Positions 16,152 to 24,200 of a stretch of DNA of 54,791 bases are shown here, piece by piece. A program made the translations under genes and the position numbers. The stretch comes from JANWHZ01 sp035758575 (GTDB lineage Bacteria > Patescibacteriota > Saccharimonadia > Saccharimonadales > UBA4665). Position 1 is the first letter of the stretch. Each line of letters opens with the position of its first letter. The notes below the pieces were generated by a model. It was not told where the DNA came from. It was given only the letters and a program-made list of their open reading frames with translations, and did no database searches. The DNA lies in the NCBI GenBank assembly GCA_035758575.1, contig DASTXH010000053.1, positions 1-54,791 of the forward strand. The letters run 5' to 3'.

Positions 16152-17969
16152 TCAGCGAAGCCAGATAAATAGCAATACAGCCAGCAAAATGACCAACAAG
16201 GTAAACGCTATAGCGTTCGCAGCCGCCAACACGGGCTGCACCGTACGGCGCGTTTGGGTGGATATGATGCCGCTGGTACGCTTTGGACGCGCAGGCGGCG
16301 CGAGCGGCTCAGGTGGCTGTATAGATGGAGGGGTAGCGAGTATTTGCGGTGGCGCGATGGGCAGACTGTCCATGAGCCACGGCGGCAACATGGGCGCCTG
16401 TGGTCGCTGGATGGGTGCGGCCTCGGGCGTTGACTGCTCGTCCTGCTGCATGGGATCCAGTTCGTACTTCATCTCGTGCTTGAGCATTTCGTCTTTGAGG
16501 ATAGAGCGGATGTCGCCGCCATGGGCGTGTTCGATAACCAAGCGGCGCAAGCCCTCCTCGCTGACCTTATTGTCTTCGTAAATGCTTTTCAGATCTACGG
16601 AGCCAATAAATATCTCGGCACTGGCAGCCAGCAACTCCTGGTGGTTCATAACTTCCGGCGGCGTCTTGGGGCGGACGGGAGCCTCGGCACGGGGAGCCAA
16701 TACGGGGACAGTGGCTTCCGGCATGGCAGCAGCCGGACGCTCCGGCGCCCGCAGCGGAGCTTGCTCGGCCACGAGCTGCGGCGCAGGCGTCTCGGCCACA
16801 CGGTATCGGTCGGCAATGCTTGTTGCAGGGGCTGCCAGCGGGTGCTCGGCCAGGGGCTGGGGTGCGCGGTTGGGGGCTGCTACCGGCGTTGCCTGCACGG
16901 CTTGTGCGGCGCGCAGTTCGGCCTGTTGGCGGGCCAGCTGGCGGATACGTGCCTCTTTGGCAGCTACCTCACTTACCAGCTCACGCACCGTGGTCTCCAA
17001 CTTTTTTTGCTGGGGCAACAACCTGCGTTCAGCTTTTTTACGGCCGTTGTGCCTGCCCCACAGATAGGCTGCGGCGGCCGGTACAAACCAATCTGCAACG
17101 TCCAGGCGGCGCTCGGCTGGTGCGGCCGGTTCCAGGTTGCCGCTGGCCGCCTGTGCAAAACCGGGCTGCGGTGCCACATTCCCTGATGCTGCATATGCCA
17201 CATACTGCGGCGGCATACCACTCCCTGCTGCATGCGCATGCGGCGCCTGGGCTGCAGCGTATGCCGCAAGCGACTGCGTATCCGAAGATTCGACGTCTTC
17301 GTACTGCATCGACCCAGGTGCAGCGGCTTCGGACGACAACGGTTGCTTCGCCGCATCGTCTTCAGCTATCTCCTGCAAGTCGACACCGGTCGCAATCTGC
17401 TGCTCAACATCTTCGAACGCCGTAGTCACAGCCTGCTCTACATGGTCTTCTTTTGTGTCGGCCGCTACAGGTTTATGCAACTCGCGCCGTGCTGCACGCA
17501 GAAATGCCTGATTGGCTGCTACGACAGGAGTTTGTACGCTGTCGGCGGCAGGTGTATCACCTTCTGTCTGCACAACATCGCTACGAGCCTCGATATATGC
17601 CTCTACTACCTCCTGGCGTTCAGCAGCGTCCAGCTCTACGTATTCAGCCGTGAAATCACTATTTTCAGGGGTTTCGTCAGCCTGCTCATCCTCTATTTGC
17701 TGCTGCTTTTCTTCCTTGGAGCTATATATTACGGCTTCGTCATGCGCTTCCTTCTTCGCACCTTCGTCACTGGCGCGGCGACGAAACCATTCCATAACCT
17801 CTGTGCGCCGCGAATCAGCACCAACGGGTTCACTGGCTACATCCTCTTGCCTGCCTGTCTTTGATTTTTTTGTTTTACTCTTGTCTTGAGCCAGGGCGCC
17901 ATCATTCGATTCATCCGGCAAATAGTCACCGCCGGCCTCTCCTAGCGATCGAAAGTTAGGATTATTCAT
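16152..17969 (-). CDS. Long disordered tail-anchored protein, unknown function
   Basis: 605 residues, not recognised. Residues 1-300 are acidic, then Ala/Gln/Pro-rich, and look disordered. A short hydrophobic patch (VADWFVPAAAAYLWG) is followed by a basic coiled-coil-like segment (about 310-355) rich in Lys/Arg/Gln. A conserved-looking compact helical module lies at about 440-500 (MNHQELLAASAEIFIGSVDL ... RLVIEHAHGGDIRSILKDEM). The C-terminus ends in a single membrane helix (last about 22 residues), so the bulk is probably cytoplasmic on a tail anchor. A TAAAAT box is six bases before the ATG. I recall similar helical modules in other CPR proteins, but cannot name a family. It is 20 bases upstream of trhO on the same strand. 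Confidence 0.8.
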   Translation of the reverse strand: MNNPNFRSLGEAGGDYLPDESNDGALAQDKSKTKKSKTGRQEDVASEPVGADSRRTEVMEWFRRRASDEGAKKEAHDEAVIYSSKEEKQQQIEDEQADETPENSDFTAEYVELDAAERQEVVEAYIEARSDVVQTEGDTPAADSVQTPVVAANQAFLRAARRELHKPVAADTKEDHVEQAVTTAFEDVEQQIATGVDLQEIAEDDAAKQPLSSEAAAPGSMQYEDVESSDTQSLAAYAAAQAPHAHAAGSGMPPQYVAYAASGNVAPQPGFAQAASGNLEPAAPAERRLDVADWFVPAAAAYLWGRHNGRKKAERRLLPQQKKLETTVRELVSEVAAKEARIRQLARQQAELRAAQAVQATPVAAPNRAPQPLAEHPLAAPATSIADRYRVAETPAPQLVAEQAPLRAPERPAAAMPEATVPVLAPRAEAPVRPKTPPEVMNHQELLAASAEIFIGSVDLKSIYEDNKVSEEGLRRLVIEHAHGGDIRSILKDEMLKHEMKYELDPMQQDEQSTPEAAPIQRPQAPMLPPWLMDSLPIAPPQILATPPSIQPPEPLAPPARPKRTSGIISTQTRRTVQPVLAAANAIAFTLLVILLAVLLFIWLR

Positions 17970-17991
17970 ACCGATATTTTATATGGCGCAT

Positions 17992-18013
17992 GCAACACAT
18001 AAGTAAGTGTTGC
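17992..18013. repeat. 7-bp inverted repeat upstream of the disordered-protein gene
   Basis: GCAACAC (17992-17998 as read on plus: gcaacac) and GTGTTGC (18007-18013) separated by eight bases. It sits about 11 bases upstream of the -10 box (17981-17976) where a -35 or operator would be. A regulator site is possible; no trans factor can be named. The remaining bases to the ABC exporter start at 18170 contain nothing else I can identify. Confidence 0.4.
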
Positions 18014-18169
18014 TATACAACAGATAGTATTATAAGATAGCTTACACATATACGCAATTGGTAGCCCAGATCAACCCTCCATCACGTCAGTACCACCGCT
18101 ACCCTCTTTTCTTGCATTACGTCCGGCCCAGCTCGTTTGATCATTAACCACCTAAAGAAGGGTATAGGT

Positions 18170-19948
18170 ATGGATTCCACTACAGCCAGGCAAACGCTTC
18201 GGTTCTACTGGCAACATGTATGGCGCTACCCGGCGCTTGCAGTTGGCGTTTTAGTAAGCACGCCGCTTACTGTGCTGGCAGGTTCACTTGTGACACCACT
18301 GTTGGTGGCTAATGTCCTGAACCGTTTGGGGCGCCACGATTATATTCCGCACCATCTATGGGCCAGCTTCGGGGGTGATATTTTGCTATATGCTGCCTTG
18401 CAGATAACGGCAGGCCTTATTGGCTGGCGGGTGGTGGATACCTTCGGTATAAAGCTCGAGGGCGAGGTAGAACGCAATATTGCCCGGCAAGTCTTTAGCC
18501 ACCTTATGAGCCAAAGCCCCAACTTCCACGCTAACCGCTTTGGCGGTTCGCTAGTCTCGCAAACTAACAAGCTAATGAGCAGCTACATCCGTTTCGCCGA
18601 TACCACCATATATCTTGTAGTCCCCCTTTTGACGGTGCTTATTTTTGCAGGTATCATCCTGGCCTGGCACGCCCCGCTCTATGCCGCCATTCTGATACTG
18701 TTTGCAATTTTTTACATGACGACGTCGTTGTTTGTTACCCGCCCAACACGAAAGCGGGCGGCCGAACAGGCTGCTGCTGAAAGCCTGCAAACCGGCAACC
18801 TGGCCGATGCCATTACCAACGTCATGGCCATTAAAAGCTTTGCAGGCCAAAAGTACGAAGAAGAGCGATTTGCTCAGGCTACCACCAATACCCATCTGCA
18901 CTTGATGCGCCTCATGGCGGCACACAACCGGCAGCAAATGTACTTTGGCACCCTTACCAATACGCTTACGGCCTTGTCGCTTTTTATGGCAATCGTAAGC
19001 GCCATGGTCTTTAATGTAGATCTGGCTACGGTGTACCTGATACTCAGCTATACCGGCACCATCGCCAGTAACCTGTTCCAATTCAGCAATACCGCGCTGC
19101 GCAACTACAACCGCTCATTGGGCGATGCGGCCGACATGGTGCGGGTGTTGCAGCTGGTGCCCGAGATCCAGGATGCAGCAGAACCCGAAAAGCCGCGTAT
19201 CCATAACGGCAAGATCACTTTCCGCAACGTTACCTTCACCCACGACGGCGCCGATGGCGCACTGTTCCATAAACTCAACCTATCCATCAAAGCCGGCGAA
19301 AAAGTAGGCCTGGTGGGGCACTCGGGGTCGGGTAAAACCACCCTCACCCGCTTGCTGCTGCGCTTTAGCGACATTGATTCCGGCGAGATTACCATAGACA
19401 GCCAAAATATCGCCTGCCTTAGTCAGGACGACCTGCGCCGCCATATTGCCTATGTACCGCAGGAGCCTATACTGTTTCACCGCAGCCTGGCAGAAAACAT
19501 TGCCTACGGCCAACCTGGCGCCACCCAGCAGGAGATCGAAGCCGCGGCCGGGCTCGCCCATGCCAGCGACTTCATCGCTCATTTGCCCGATGGCTACAAT
19601 ACCCTGGTAGGCGAGCGCGGCGTCAAGCTCAGCGGTGGCCAGCGCCAGCGCGTGGCCATCGCCCGGGCCCTCCTCAAGAACGCCCCTATTCTGGTTCTGG
19701 ACGAAGCGACCTCAAGCCTGGACAGCGAAAGCGAAGCGCTGATTCAAAGCGCGCTCTGGCGCCTCATGGAAGGACGGACTGCCATTGTGGTCGCTCACCG
19801 GCTGAGTACCATCCAAAAAATGGACCGCATTATAGTGCTTGATGCAGGAAAGATCATCGAGCAGGGCACCCACCAGGAGCTACTGCATGCCAAGGGTGCC
19901 TATGCCAAGCTCTGGGCACACCAATCGGGCGGCTTCATCGAAGAATGA
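18170..19948 (+). CDS. ABC exporter half-transporter (MsbA/MDR type)
   Basis: 592 residues: six-helix membrane domain (about 1-320) fused to one ATPase domain. Walker A GHSGSGKTT, Q-loop YVPQEP, signature LSGGQRQR, Walker B ILVLDEATS and H-loop AHRLST are all intact, so it should be active as a homodimer, or with a partner not in the window. Substrate cannot be predicted; relatives export lipids, peptides or drugs. The ATG at 18170 is preceded by AAGAAGG with 8-base spacing and is preferred to the upstream TTG/ATG. Its last base pairs overlap the following small gene (ATGA), so they are translationally coupled. Confidence 0.95.
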   Translation: MDSTTARQTLRFYWQHVWRYPALAVGVLVSTPLTVLAGSLVTPLLVANVLNRLGRHDYIPHHLWASFGGDILLYAALQITAGLIGWRVVDTFGIKLEGEVERNIARQVFSHLMSQSPNFHANRFGGSLVSQTNKLMSSYIRFADTTIYLVVPLLTVLIFAGIILAWHAPLYAAILILFAIFYMTTSLFVTRPTRKRAAEQAAAESLQTGNLADAITNVMAIKSFAGQKYEEERFAQATTNTHLHLMRLMAAHNRQQMYFGTLTNTLTALSLFMAIVSAMVFNVDLATVYLILSYTGTIASNLFQFSNTALRNYNRSLGDAADMVRVLQLVPEIQDAAEPEKPRIHNGKITFRNVTFTHDGADGALFHKLNLSIKAGEKVGLVGHSGSGKTTLTRLLLRFSDIDSGEITIDSQNIACLSQDDLRRHIAYVPQEPILFHRSLAENIAYGQPGATQQEIEAAAGLAHASDFIAHLPDGYNTLVGERGVKLSGGQRQRVAIARALLKNAPILVLDEATSSLDSESEALIQSALWRLMEGRTAIVVAHRLSTIQKMDRIIVLDAGKIIEQGTHQELLHAKGAYAKLWAHQSGGFIEE

Positions 19949-20157
19949 GCAACACACCGCCAGCACGCTTCACGAAGCACCCATGGCCGGAGACACCCGC
20001 CCTGCCCTGCGCCGAAAAACTGGCATTCGACACCCAGCGCGAAGCTAACGCCGTGATCCATACCATAGTTTTCAAATACGACACGCCCATGCACAGTTAC
20101 CGCTGTCGGTACTGTGCCTTGTGGCATCTGTCGAGCGGCCGCGACGAAACAGCCTGA
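19945..20157 (+). CDS. Small CxxC zinc-ribbon-like protein coupled to the ABC exporter
   Basis: 70 residues. No named family. The C-terminal part has HSYRCRYCALWHLSSGR: a CxxC pair followed by WHL, a pattern found in small zinc-binding or phage-type proteins, preceded by another Cys (PCAEKLAFDTQREANA). This looks like a small treble-clef or ribbon fold with His as a possible fourth ligand. The start ATG overlaps the stop of the ABC exporter (ATGA, 19945-19948), giving translational coupling. It converges on the kinase gene with three bases between the stops. The overlap and coherent motif make it likely a real gene. Confidence 0.65.
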   Translation: MSNTPPARFTKHPWPETPALPCAEKLAFDTQREANAVIHTIVFKYDTPMHSYRCRYCALWHLSSGRDETA

Positions 20158-20160
20158 TTA

Positions 20161-21579
20161 TCAGGCGCGGACACCCTGTGGCCGAACGGACCGCTTAGGA
20201 AAGATACTGCGCACCGCCTGCCAAATATTTCTGCCCATAACACGCAGGGTCGTTTGACCTACTTTTTTACGCAGTTCGTCCTGGAGACACGCTATGTAGG
20301 CTTCTACCCGATCCGGGTCTGAACAATTCAGCTCAATCGCTTTATGAAGATGCTGGATTGCCCTTGCCTCGTTGCCAGCGGCGGCAGCCGCATATCCCTT
20401 CATAACTGCATCATCGGCGCTACGGGGCACGAGCTCGTCAAGCGCGCTATAGGCCGCCCGCGCATCTTCGTATGCGCCAAGCATATCAAGCGACACTGCA
20501 TCCATATAGCGCGCCGTTATGTTAGCCGGGTCGGTCTCGATGGCATAGGTAAAATATTCGTGAGCAATTGCAGGCTGACTTGCATGTGCCGCATGCAATC
20601 CGCTCTGGATGATGGGATCAGCATACTTCAAACGCAGCGTTTGCTGCTCAGCGGCATCTTGCATAGCCTGTACGAACTCGGCGACTGACGCATAGCGCTC
20701 GGCAGGACCTTTTGCTAGCGCCTTTTGGATGCACGGCTCGATTGCCTGCGCCAACGCAGGCACGCAACCCTGCATGTGGGCCTCAAAAGAGTTCGGCAGC
20801 ATATATATCTGAGCCGACACAACCTGATCTGGGGCACCACTAAAAAGCGTCCTGCCGGTTACCATGTGGTACACTACCGCGGCTAAGGCATACTGATCGG
20901 ACGCAGGCCCCACCTCACCAGTCACTTTGGTCTGTTCCGGCGCAACGTAGTAGCAGGTACCGTATGGAGTCTGCTTGTCCTGCTCCTCTTGTATGTTGCG
21001 AGGATTCACGCGGACAGCAACATCAAAATCGGTCAACACCAAGCGGCCGTCATTAGCAAAAAGCAGGTTTGAGGGCTTGACGTCGCGATGCACTATGCCA
21101 TGATCATGTAAATGCTGGAGTGCACCGCCGATTTGTGCAGCATACCCCAGCGCCTCATTAACCGGCATCGGCGCACTCATACGCTTGTTCAGCCGGCCGC
21201 CACCGTAGTTAGGCATCGCCATAATAATCTGGCCGCCTTCAGCGTCTACCTCGTAGTCCCATATCTCCATAATATTTGGATGAGGACCGGCATCTTGCAC
21301 ACATGAGACTTCACAGATAAAGCGCGCCAGGGTTTTATTTGCGCCACCGCTGGCCGCCTGCAGCATGTCTTCTTCGCTAAAATACCGATACTTCAGCGCA
21401 GCCTCTCTGCCCGGCATGGCGCCGCCGGGGTCTCGCCGATACCAAAAGCCATAGCACACTTCAGCGCCACTGCCACCGGAACCGATATGAGTCTTCGGCT
21501 CATAGCGCACCAGTTCGTCGGCGTATGGATAAATTTGGCGTGGTTCGAGCGCTGACTGTTCTGGCATTATTTTCGTCAT
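20161..21579 (-). CDS. Serine/threonine protein kinase with TPR-like C-terminus
   Basis: 472 residues from the ATG at 21579. Residues 25-300 form a Hanks-type kinase: glycine loop GSGGSGAEV, Lys in AALKYRYF, catalytic loop HRDVKPSNLLF, metal site DFDVAV (DFD in place of DFG), APE as YVAPEQ. The key catalytic residues K, D and N are present, so it is probably active. Residues 330-440 contain helical repeats (AHEYFTYAIETDPANITARYMDAVSL, ARAIQHLHKAIELNCSDP) that resemble TPRs. No extracellular sensor domain, so it is a soluble kinase. A TTG three codons upstream is the alternative start. The promoter is at 21629-21657. The possible partner PP2C-like protein is at 42.6 kb. Confidence 0.93.
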   Translation of the reverse strand: MTKIMPEQSALEPRQIYPYADELVRYEPKTHIGSGGSGAEVCYGFWYRRDPGGAMPGREAALKYRYFSEEDMLQAASGGANKTLARFICEVSCVQDAGPHPNIMEIWDYEVDAEGGQIIMAMPNYGGGRLNKRMSAPMPVNEALGYAAQIGGALQHLHDHGIVHRDVKPSNLLFANDGRLVLTDFDVAVRVNPRNIQEEQDKQTPYGTCYYVAPEQTKVTGEVGPASDQYALAAVVYHMVTGRTLFSGAPDQVVSAQIYMLPNSFEAHMQGCVPALAQAIEPCIQKALAKGPAERYASVAEFVQAMQDAAEQQTLRLKYADPIIQSGLHAAHASQPAIAHEYFTYAIETDPANITARYMDAVSLDMLGAYEDARAAYSALDELVPRSADDAVMKGYAAAAAGNEARAIQHLHKAIELNCSDPDRVEAYIACLQDELRKKVGQTTLRVMGRNIWQAVRSIFPKRSVRPQGVRA

Positions 21580-21628
21580 ATCTCTCAAATAAAAACTGCC
21601 CCACTTAAGGGAACAGTTGAATGAGTTT

Positions 21629-21657
21629 AATCTACAATATTTTTATTTAAAAATCAA
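21629..21657 (-). promoter_or_regulatory. Promoter of the Ser/Thr kinase gene
   Basis: Minus strand TTGATT (21657-21652), 17-base spacer, TAGATT (21634-21629). The leader of about 45 bases contains a small hairpin, AACTG..CCC/GGG..CAGTT (about 21593-21617). Confidence 0.5.
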
Positions 21658-21695
21658 ATAAATGGTACATTTTTCATACTAAACTATTTTGCAGT

Positions 21696-22031
21696 ATGTA
21701 CTTTTTTGTCCGAACCCAAAATCCGCGCCCTACATTCCACCTCGACATAACACCCGAGGAGCGGGAAATCATGGACCGGCATATTGCCTACTGGACCGGA
21801 AAAGCCCAGGCGGGCATTGCGGTAGTATTCGGGCCCGTCATGGACCCTAAGGGTGTATACGGCATGGGGGTTTACCGCGTGCAAGATGAATAAGAGATGC
21901 AGGACATGCTTGCCAATGACCCAGCAAAGGAACTCTTACAGTACGAGTTTTTTTCCATGCCACGTGCAATCGTCGGTACTATGCACGAAACAGGCAGACT
22001 CGCCGGATCCGAAGTCTCACAGCCGTCCTGA
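21696..22031 (+). pseudogene. YCII-related protein gene broken by an in-frame TAA
   Basis: The first 65 codons read like the N-terminal part of a YCII-related (YciI-like) protein: YFFVRTQNPRPTF start, then TPEEREIMDRHIAYW and VVFGPVMDPKGVYGMGVYRV. A TAA at 21891-21893 interrupts the frame, yet the same frame continues without a shift for 45 more codons (EMQDMLANDP... YEFFSMPRAIVG) to a TGA at 22029-22031 and completes the domain. One base change (GAA to TAA) in a run of acidic codons would explain it. It may be a recent pseudogene, or an ATG at 21903 could make a separate C-terminal piece. No promoter of note; divergent from the kinase. Confidence 0.75.
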
Positions 22032-22089
22032 AGCATAATACGCACATATATTTGCAGATTGCGCGGATTATACATTAGAATGTACAACC

Positions 22090-22695
22090 ATGCATAACGA
22101 TTACCCTAGAAACCCCGGCGAACAGCCAATACACCCAGCATACGAAGTGAAGCAACTTGGTTTTGATGACAAACCGCTTCTCCGCGAAACCCAAACACCT
22201 CAAGCATACGATACGCAGACACAGCAGGCTTTTCAACAGCAGGCTCGCCGAACAGTTGAGGGTGTGTTTGCGGCGCAGCAAGAGGAAGATCGGCTCAATG
22301 GTATCGCCGGCCACAGTACGCAACCACTTACCCCCTTAACTGTCGCTCAAACACGCTCCCCTAAACCCCAGTCGGCGCACGACCTAGCCTTGGAACAGGC
22401 GATGAAAGACTGGCAGCCACCGGAAATCATACCAGGCCTCAAAGAAAAAGCTGCCGAGTGGCAGCTCAACGTCAAAACAGGAAACTATGGCCCCATTGCC
22501 AAGGATGTTCTAGCGGGTATTTTCTATCCGCTGCGTCACCCGCTGCGCACTATTGGAGCCCCTTTTGGCATGGCTGGACGAGCCCTATTGCATACGCCTA
22601 TAGGGCGTGACGGCGTACGCCGTCAGCTGAATTACCAGCTCGAGATCGAAGAAATGCGGGCAAAGATTGCAGCCAGGGAGAACCTTAAACCGTAA
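22090..22695 (+). CDS. Hypothetical protein, Gln/Pro-rich with helical C-terminus
   Basis: 201 residues, not recognised. The N-terminal 100 residues are polar and Gln/Pro/Thr-rich, probably disordered. Residues 100-200 contain a moderately hydrophobic stretch (IAKDVLAGIFYPLRHPLRTIGAPFGMAGRALLHTPIG) and a charged helical tail (LEIEEMRAKIAARENLKP). No clear signal peptide or full membrane helix. A TAGAAT (22076-22081) with TTGCAG 18 bases upstream ends eight bases before the ATG, predicting a leaderless mRNA. Ends at a strong two-way terminator shared with the L25 gene. Confidence 0.6.
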   Translation: MHNDYPRNPGEQPIHPAYEVKQLGFDDKPLLRETQTPQAYDTQTQQAFQQQARRTVEGVFAAQQEEDRLNGIAGHSTQPLTPLTVAQTRSPKPQSAHDLALEQAMKDWQPPEIIPGLKEKAAEWQLNVKTGNYGPIAKDVLAGIFYPLRHPLRTIGAPFGMAGRALLHTPIGRDGVRRQLNYQLEIEEMRAKIAARENLKP

Positions 22696-22746
22696 TAGTT
22701 CTTAGCGCACCCTTGGCGCTACATATTGATTCGTTCACGAGATAAC

Positions 22747-22773
22747 AAAAGAGCCCTGTCCGGGCTCTTTTTT
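22747..22773. terminator. Two-way rho-independent terminator
   Basis: AAAAGAGCCC (22747-22756), loop TGTCC, GGGCTCTTTT (22762-22771) plus further T. It has T-runs on both strands and lies between the convergent 22090-22695 gene and the L25 gene. Confidence 0.92.
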
Positions 22774-22791
22774 GGATGAAACACAGAGTCT

Positions 22792-23475
22792 TTAGACTTC
22801 TTTGACAGCAGGCTCGTTGTCGCCGGATTCTTCGGTTACAGCTTCTTCACTTGACGCTTCGGCTTCTTCGGCGCCTCCGGCATCGTTGTTGGCGGCTTCA
22901 AGGGCGGCCGGCTCGAACACGGTAGCTACTGGGTGTTCCAGTTCGTCTACGATCTCCACACCATCAGGCACCATCAAGTCGGCTACGGTCACTTGGTCAC
23001 CCACTGCAACCAACTTCTCGGCATCGTATTCCAGTGCCGATGGAATCTTATCTGGTACGGCGCGCACGGTCACGGCGTCCAGCTGCTCCAGCACGATCAG
23101 GCTGGCGCGCTCTGCTGGCGTGGCTTCGTTGCCTTCGGCATACCGCGGCCGGATGGGCACCTCTGCCTCGACCTTTTGGTTTTTCTTGACCGCGTTGAAC
23201 ACCAGGTGCGTCAACTGGTTTTTCTTCGGCTCAAAGGTAGCAGTTTTGATAAGTGCTAGATAGGTGCGCGACCCTGTAGTAACATTCACCGGATGGTGTT
23301 TACCCGCTTTTTGGTACACCTGGCGCATTGCCAGATATGGCCCCTGCACAACAATAGAATCCTTACCGTGGTTGTGGATAACTGCCGGCACTATGCCCTG
23401 TTGGCGCAACTGCTTTACGGCTTTGCCGGTTACGGTACGCGCCTCAAGCTCAAGATGAATGGTCTCGTCTGACAT
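22792..23475 (-). CDS. rplY: Large ribosomal subunit protein bL25 (Ctc/TL5 form)
   Basis: 227 residues: N-terminal L25 domain (LELEARTVTGKAVKQLRQQGIVPAVIHN ...) and the C-terminal TL5/Ctc beta domain (VEAEVPIRPRYAEG...), then an acidic tail of about 40 residues (GAEEAEASSEEAVTEESGDNEP). bL25 binds the 5S rRNA; the Ctc form is also linked with general stress. Start ATG at 23475 has GAGGGG with a 2-base spacer, and a TATACT lies upstream with a leader of about 25 to 30 bases. It is monocistronic with a terminator immediately downstream. Confidence 0.95.
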   Translation of the reverse strand: MSDETIHLELEARTVTGKAVKQLRQQGIVPAVIHNHGKDSIVVQGPYLAMRQVYQKAGKHHPVNVTTGSRTYLALIKTATFEPKKNQLTHLVFNAVKKNQKVEAEVPIRPRYAEGNEATPAERASLIVLEQLDAVTVRAVPDKIPSALEYDAEKLVAVGDQVTVADLMVPDGVEIVDELEHPVATVFEPAALEAANNDAGGAEEAEASSEEAVTEESGDNEPAVKEV

Positions 23476-23519
23476 GTCCCCTCGCTTATCTTACTTACCC
23501 TTATAGTATACATTACCAC

Positions 23520-23548
23520 TGGACGCATACCCAAAAAACAGATACGAT
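23520..23548 (+). promoter_or_regulatory. Promoter of the DedA-family gene, predicted leaderless
   Basis: TGGACG (23520-23525), 17-base spacer, TACGAT (23543-23548), then six bases (ACCTAC) to the ATG at 23555. There is no Shine-Dalgarno. Confidence 0.65.
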
Positions 23549-23554
23549 ACCTAC

Positions 23555-24184
23555 ATGTTTGACGTAACCCATCTCATTCAGGCCGGCGGTCTGCTGCTTA
23601 TTGCTGCTATTATTTTTGCCGAATCCGGCATGATGGTCGGCTTTCTGTTTCCGGGCGATACGCTCCTCTTAAGTGCCGGCGTATTGGCGGCCGGCGGCAA
23701 ACTGTCGCTGTCGTTTACTATTGCGGTCATCGCGCTAGCAGCCATCGCCGGCGACAACGTGGGCTACCATATTGGTAAGCATTTTGGTCGCAAGCTGTTC
23801 CGCAAACCCGATGGCATTGTATTTCGCCGCGAATATATCCAGCGGGCCGAAGCATTTTACGAAAAATACGGCAGCAAGACTATGCTTATCGCACACTTCG
23901 TACCGGTCGTACGCAGCTTTGCGCCGGTTACTGCCGGGGCAGGCAATATGCCGCTGGCTAAGTTTATGTTTTTTGACGCCATCGGCGATATTGCCTGGTC
24001 GCTGCTTATTACCTGCTTTGGATTTTTTGTGGGCAGCCGCATTCCGGGCATTGACCGCTTTATTGAGCCGGTACTCATCTTGGTCGTACTCGTCTTTCTG
24101 GCGCCGACGCTATACCACGCTTTCAAAGACCCCAAAATCCGCGCAGCCCTTGGCAAAGTCTTTCGGCGGAACAGCCAAAAATAA
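23555..24184 (+). CDS. DedA/SNARE-associated family membrane protein
   Basis: 209 residues, full length for DedA. Several hydrophobic helices with the family motifs: FAESGMMVGFLFPGDTLLLSAG, GDNVGYHIGKHFGRKLF, YGSKTMLIAHFVPVVRSFAPVTAGAG (the Arg-containing re-entrant loop). DedA proteins flip or handle polar lipids such as undecaprenyl phosphate and influence envelope integrity and membrane potential; the substrate here is not known. Ends 17 bases before the uvrA stop on the opposite strand. Confidence 0.93.
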   Translation: MFDVTHLIQAGGLLLIAAIIFAESGMMVGFLFPGDTLLLSAGVLAAGGKLSLSFTIAVIALAAIAGDNVGYHIGKHFGRKLFRKPDGIVFRREYIQRAEAFYEKYGSKTMLIAHFVPVVRSFAPVTAGAGNMPLAKFMFFDAIGDIAWSLLITCFGFFVGSRIPGIDRFIEPVLILVVLVFLAPTLYHAFKDPKIRAALGKVFRRNSQK

Positions 24185-24200
24185 TAAGCAGCTCTGCCGT

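Noticed and set aside
16189..17864. Several long plus-strand frames opposite the disordered protein gene
   Set aside because: The repeated Ala/Gln/Pro codons create open antisense frames; no start signal or domain is seen.
21891..21893. Stop-codon reassignment to explain the split YCII gene
   Set aside because: TAA, TAG and TGA all end conserved genes and none occurs inside one elsewhere in the window.
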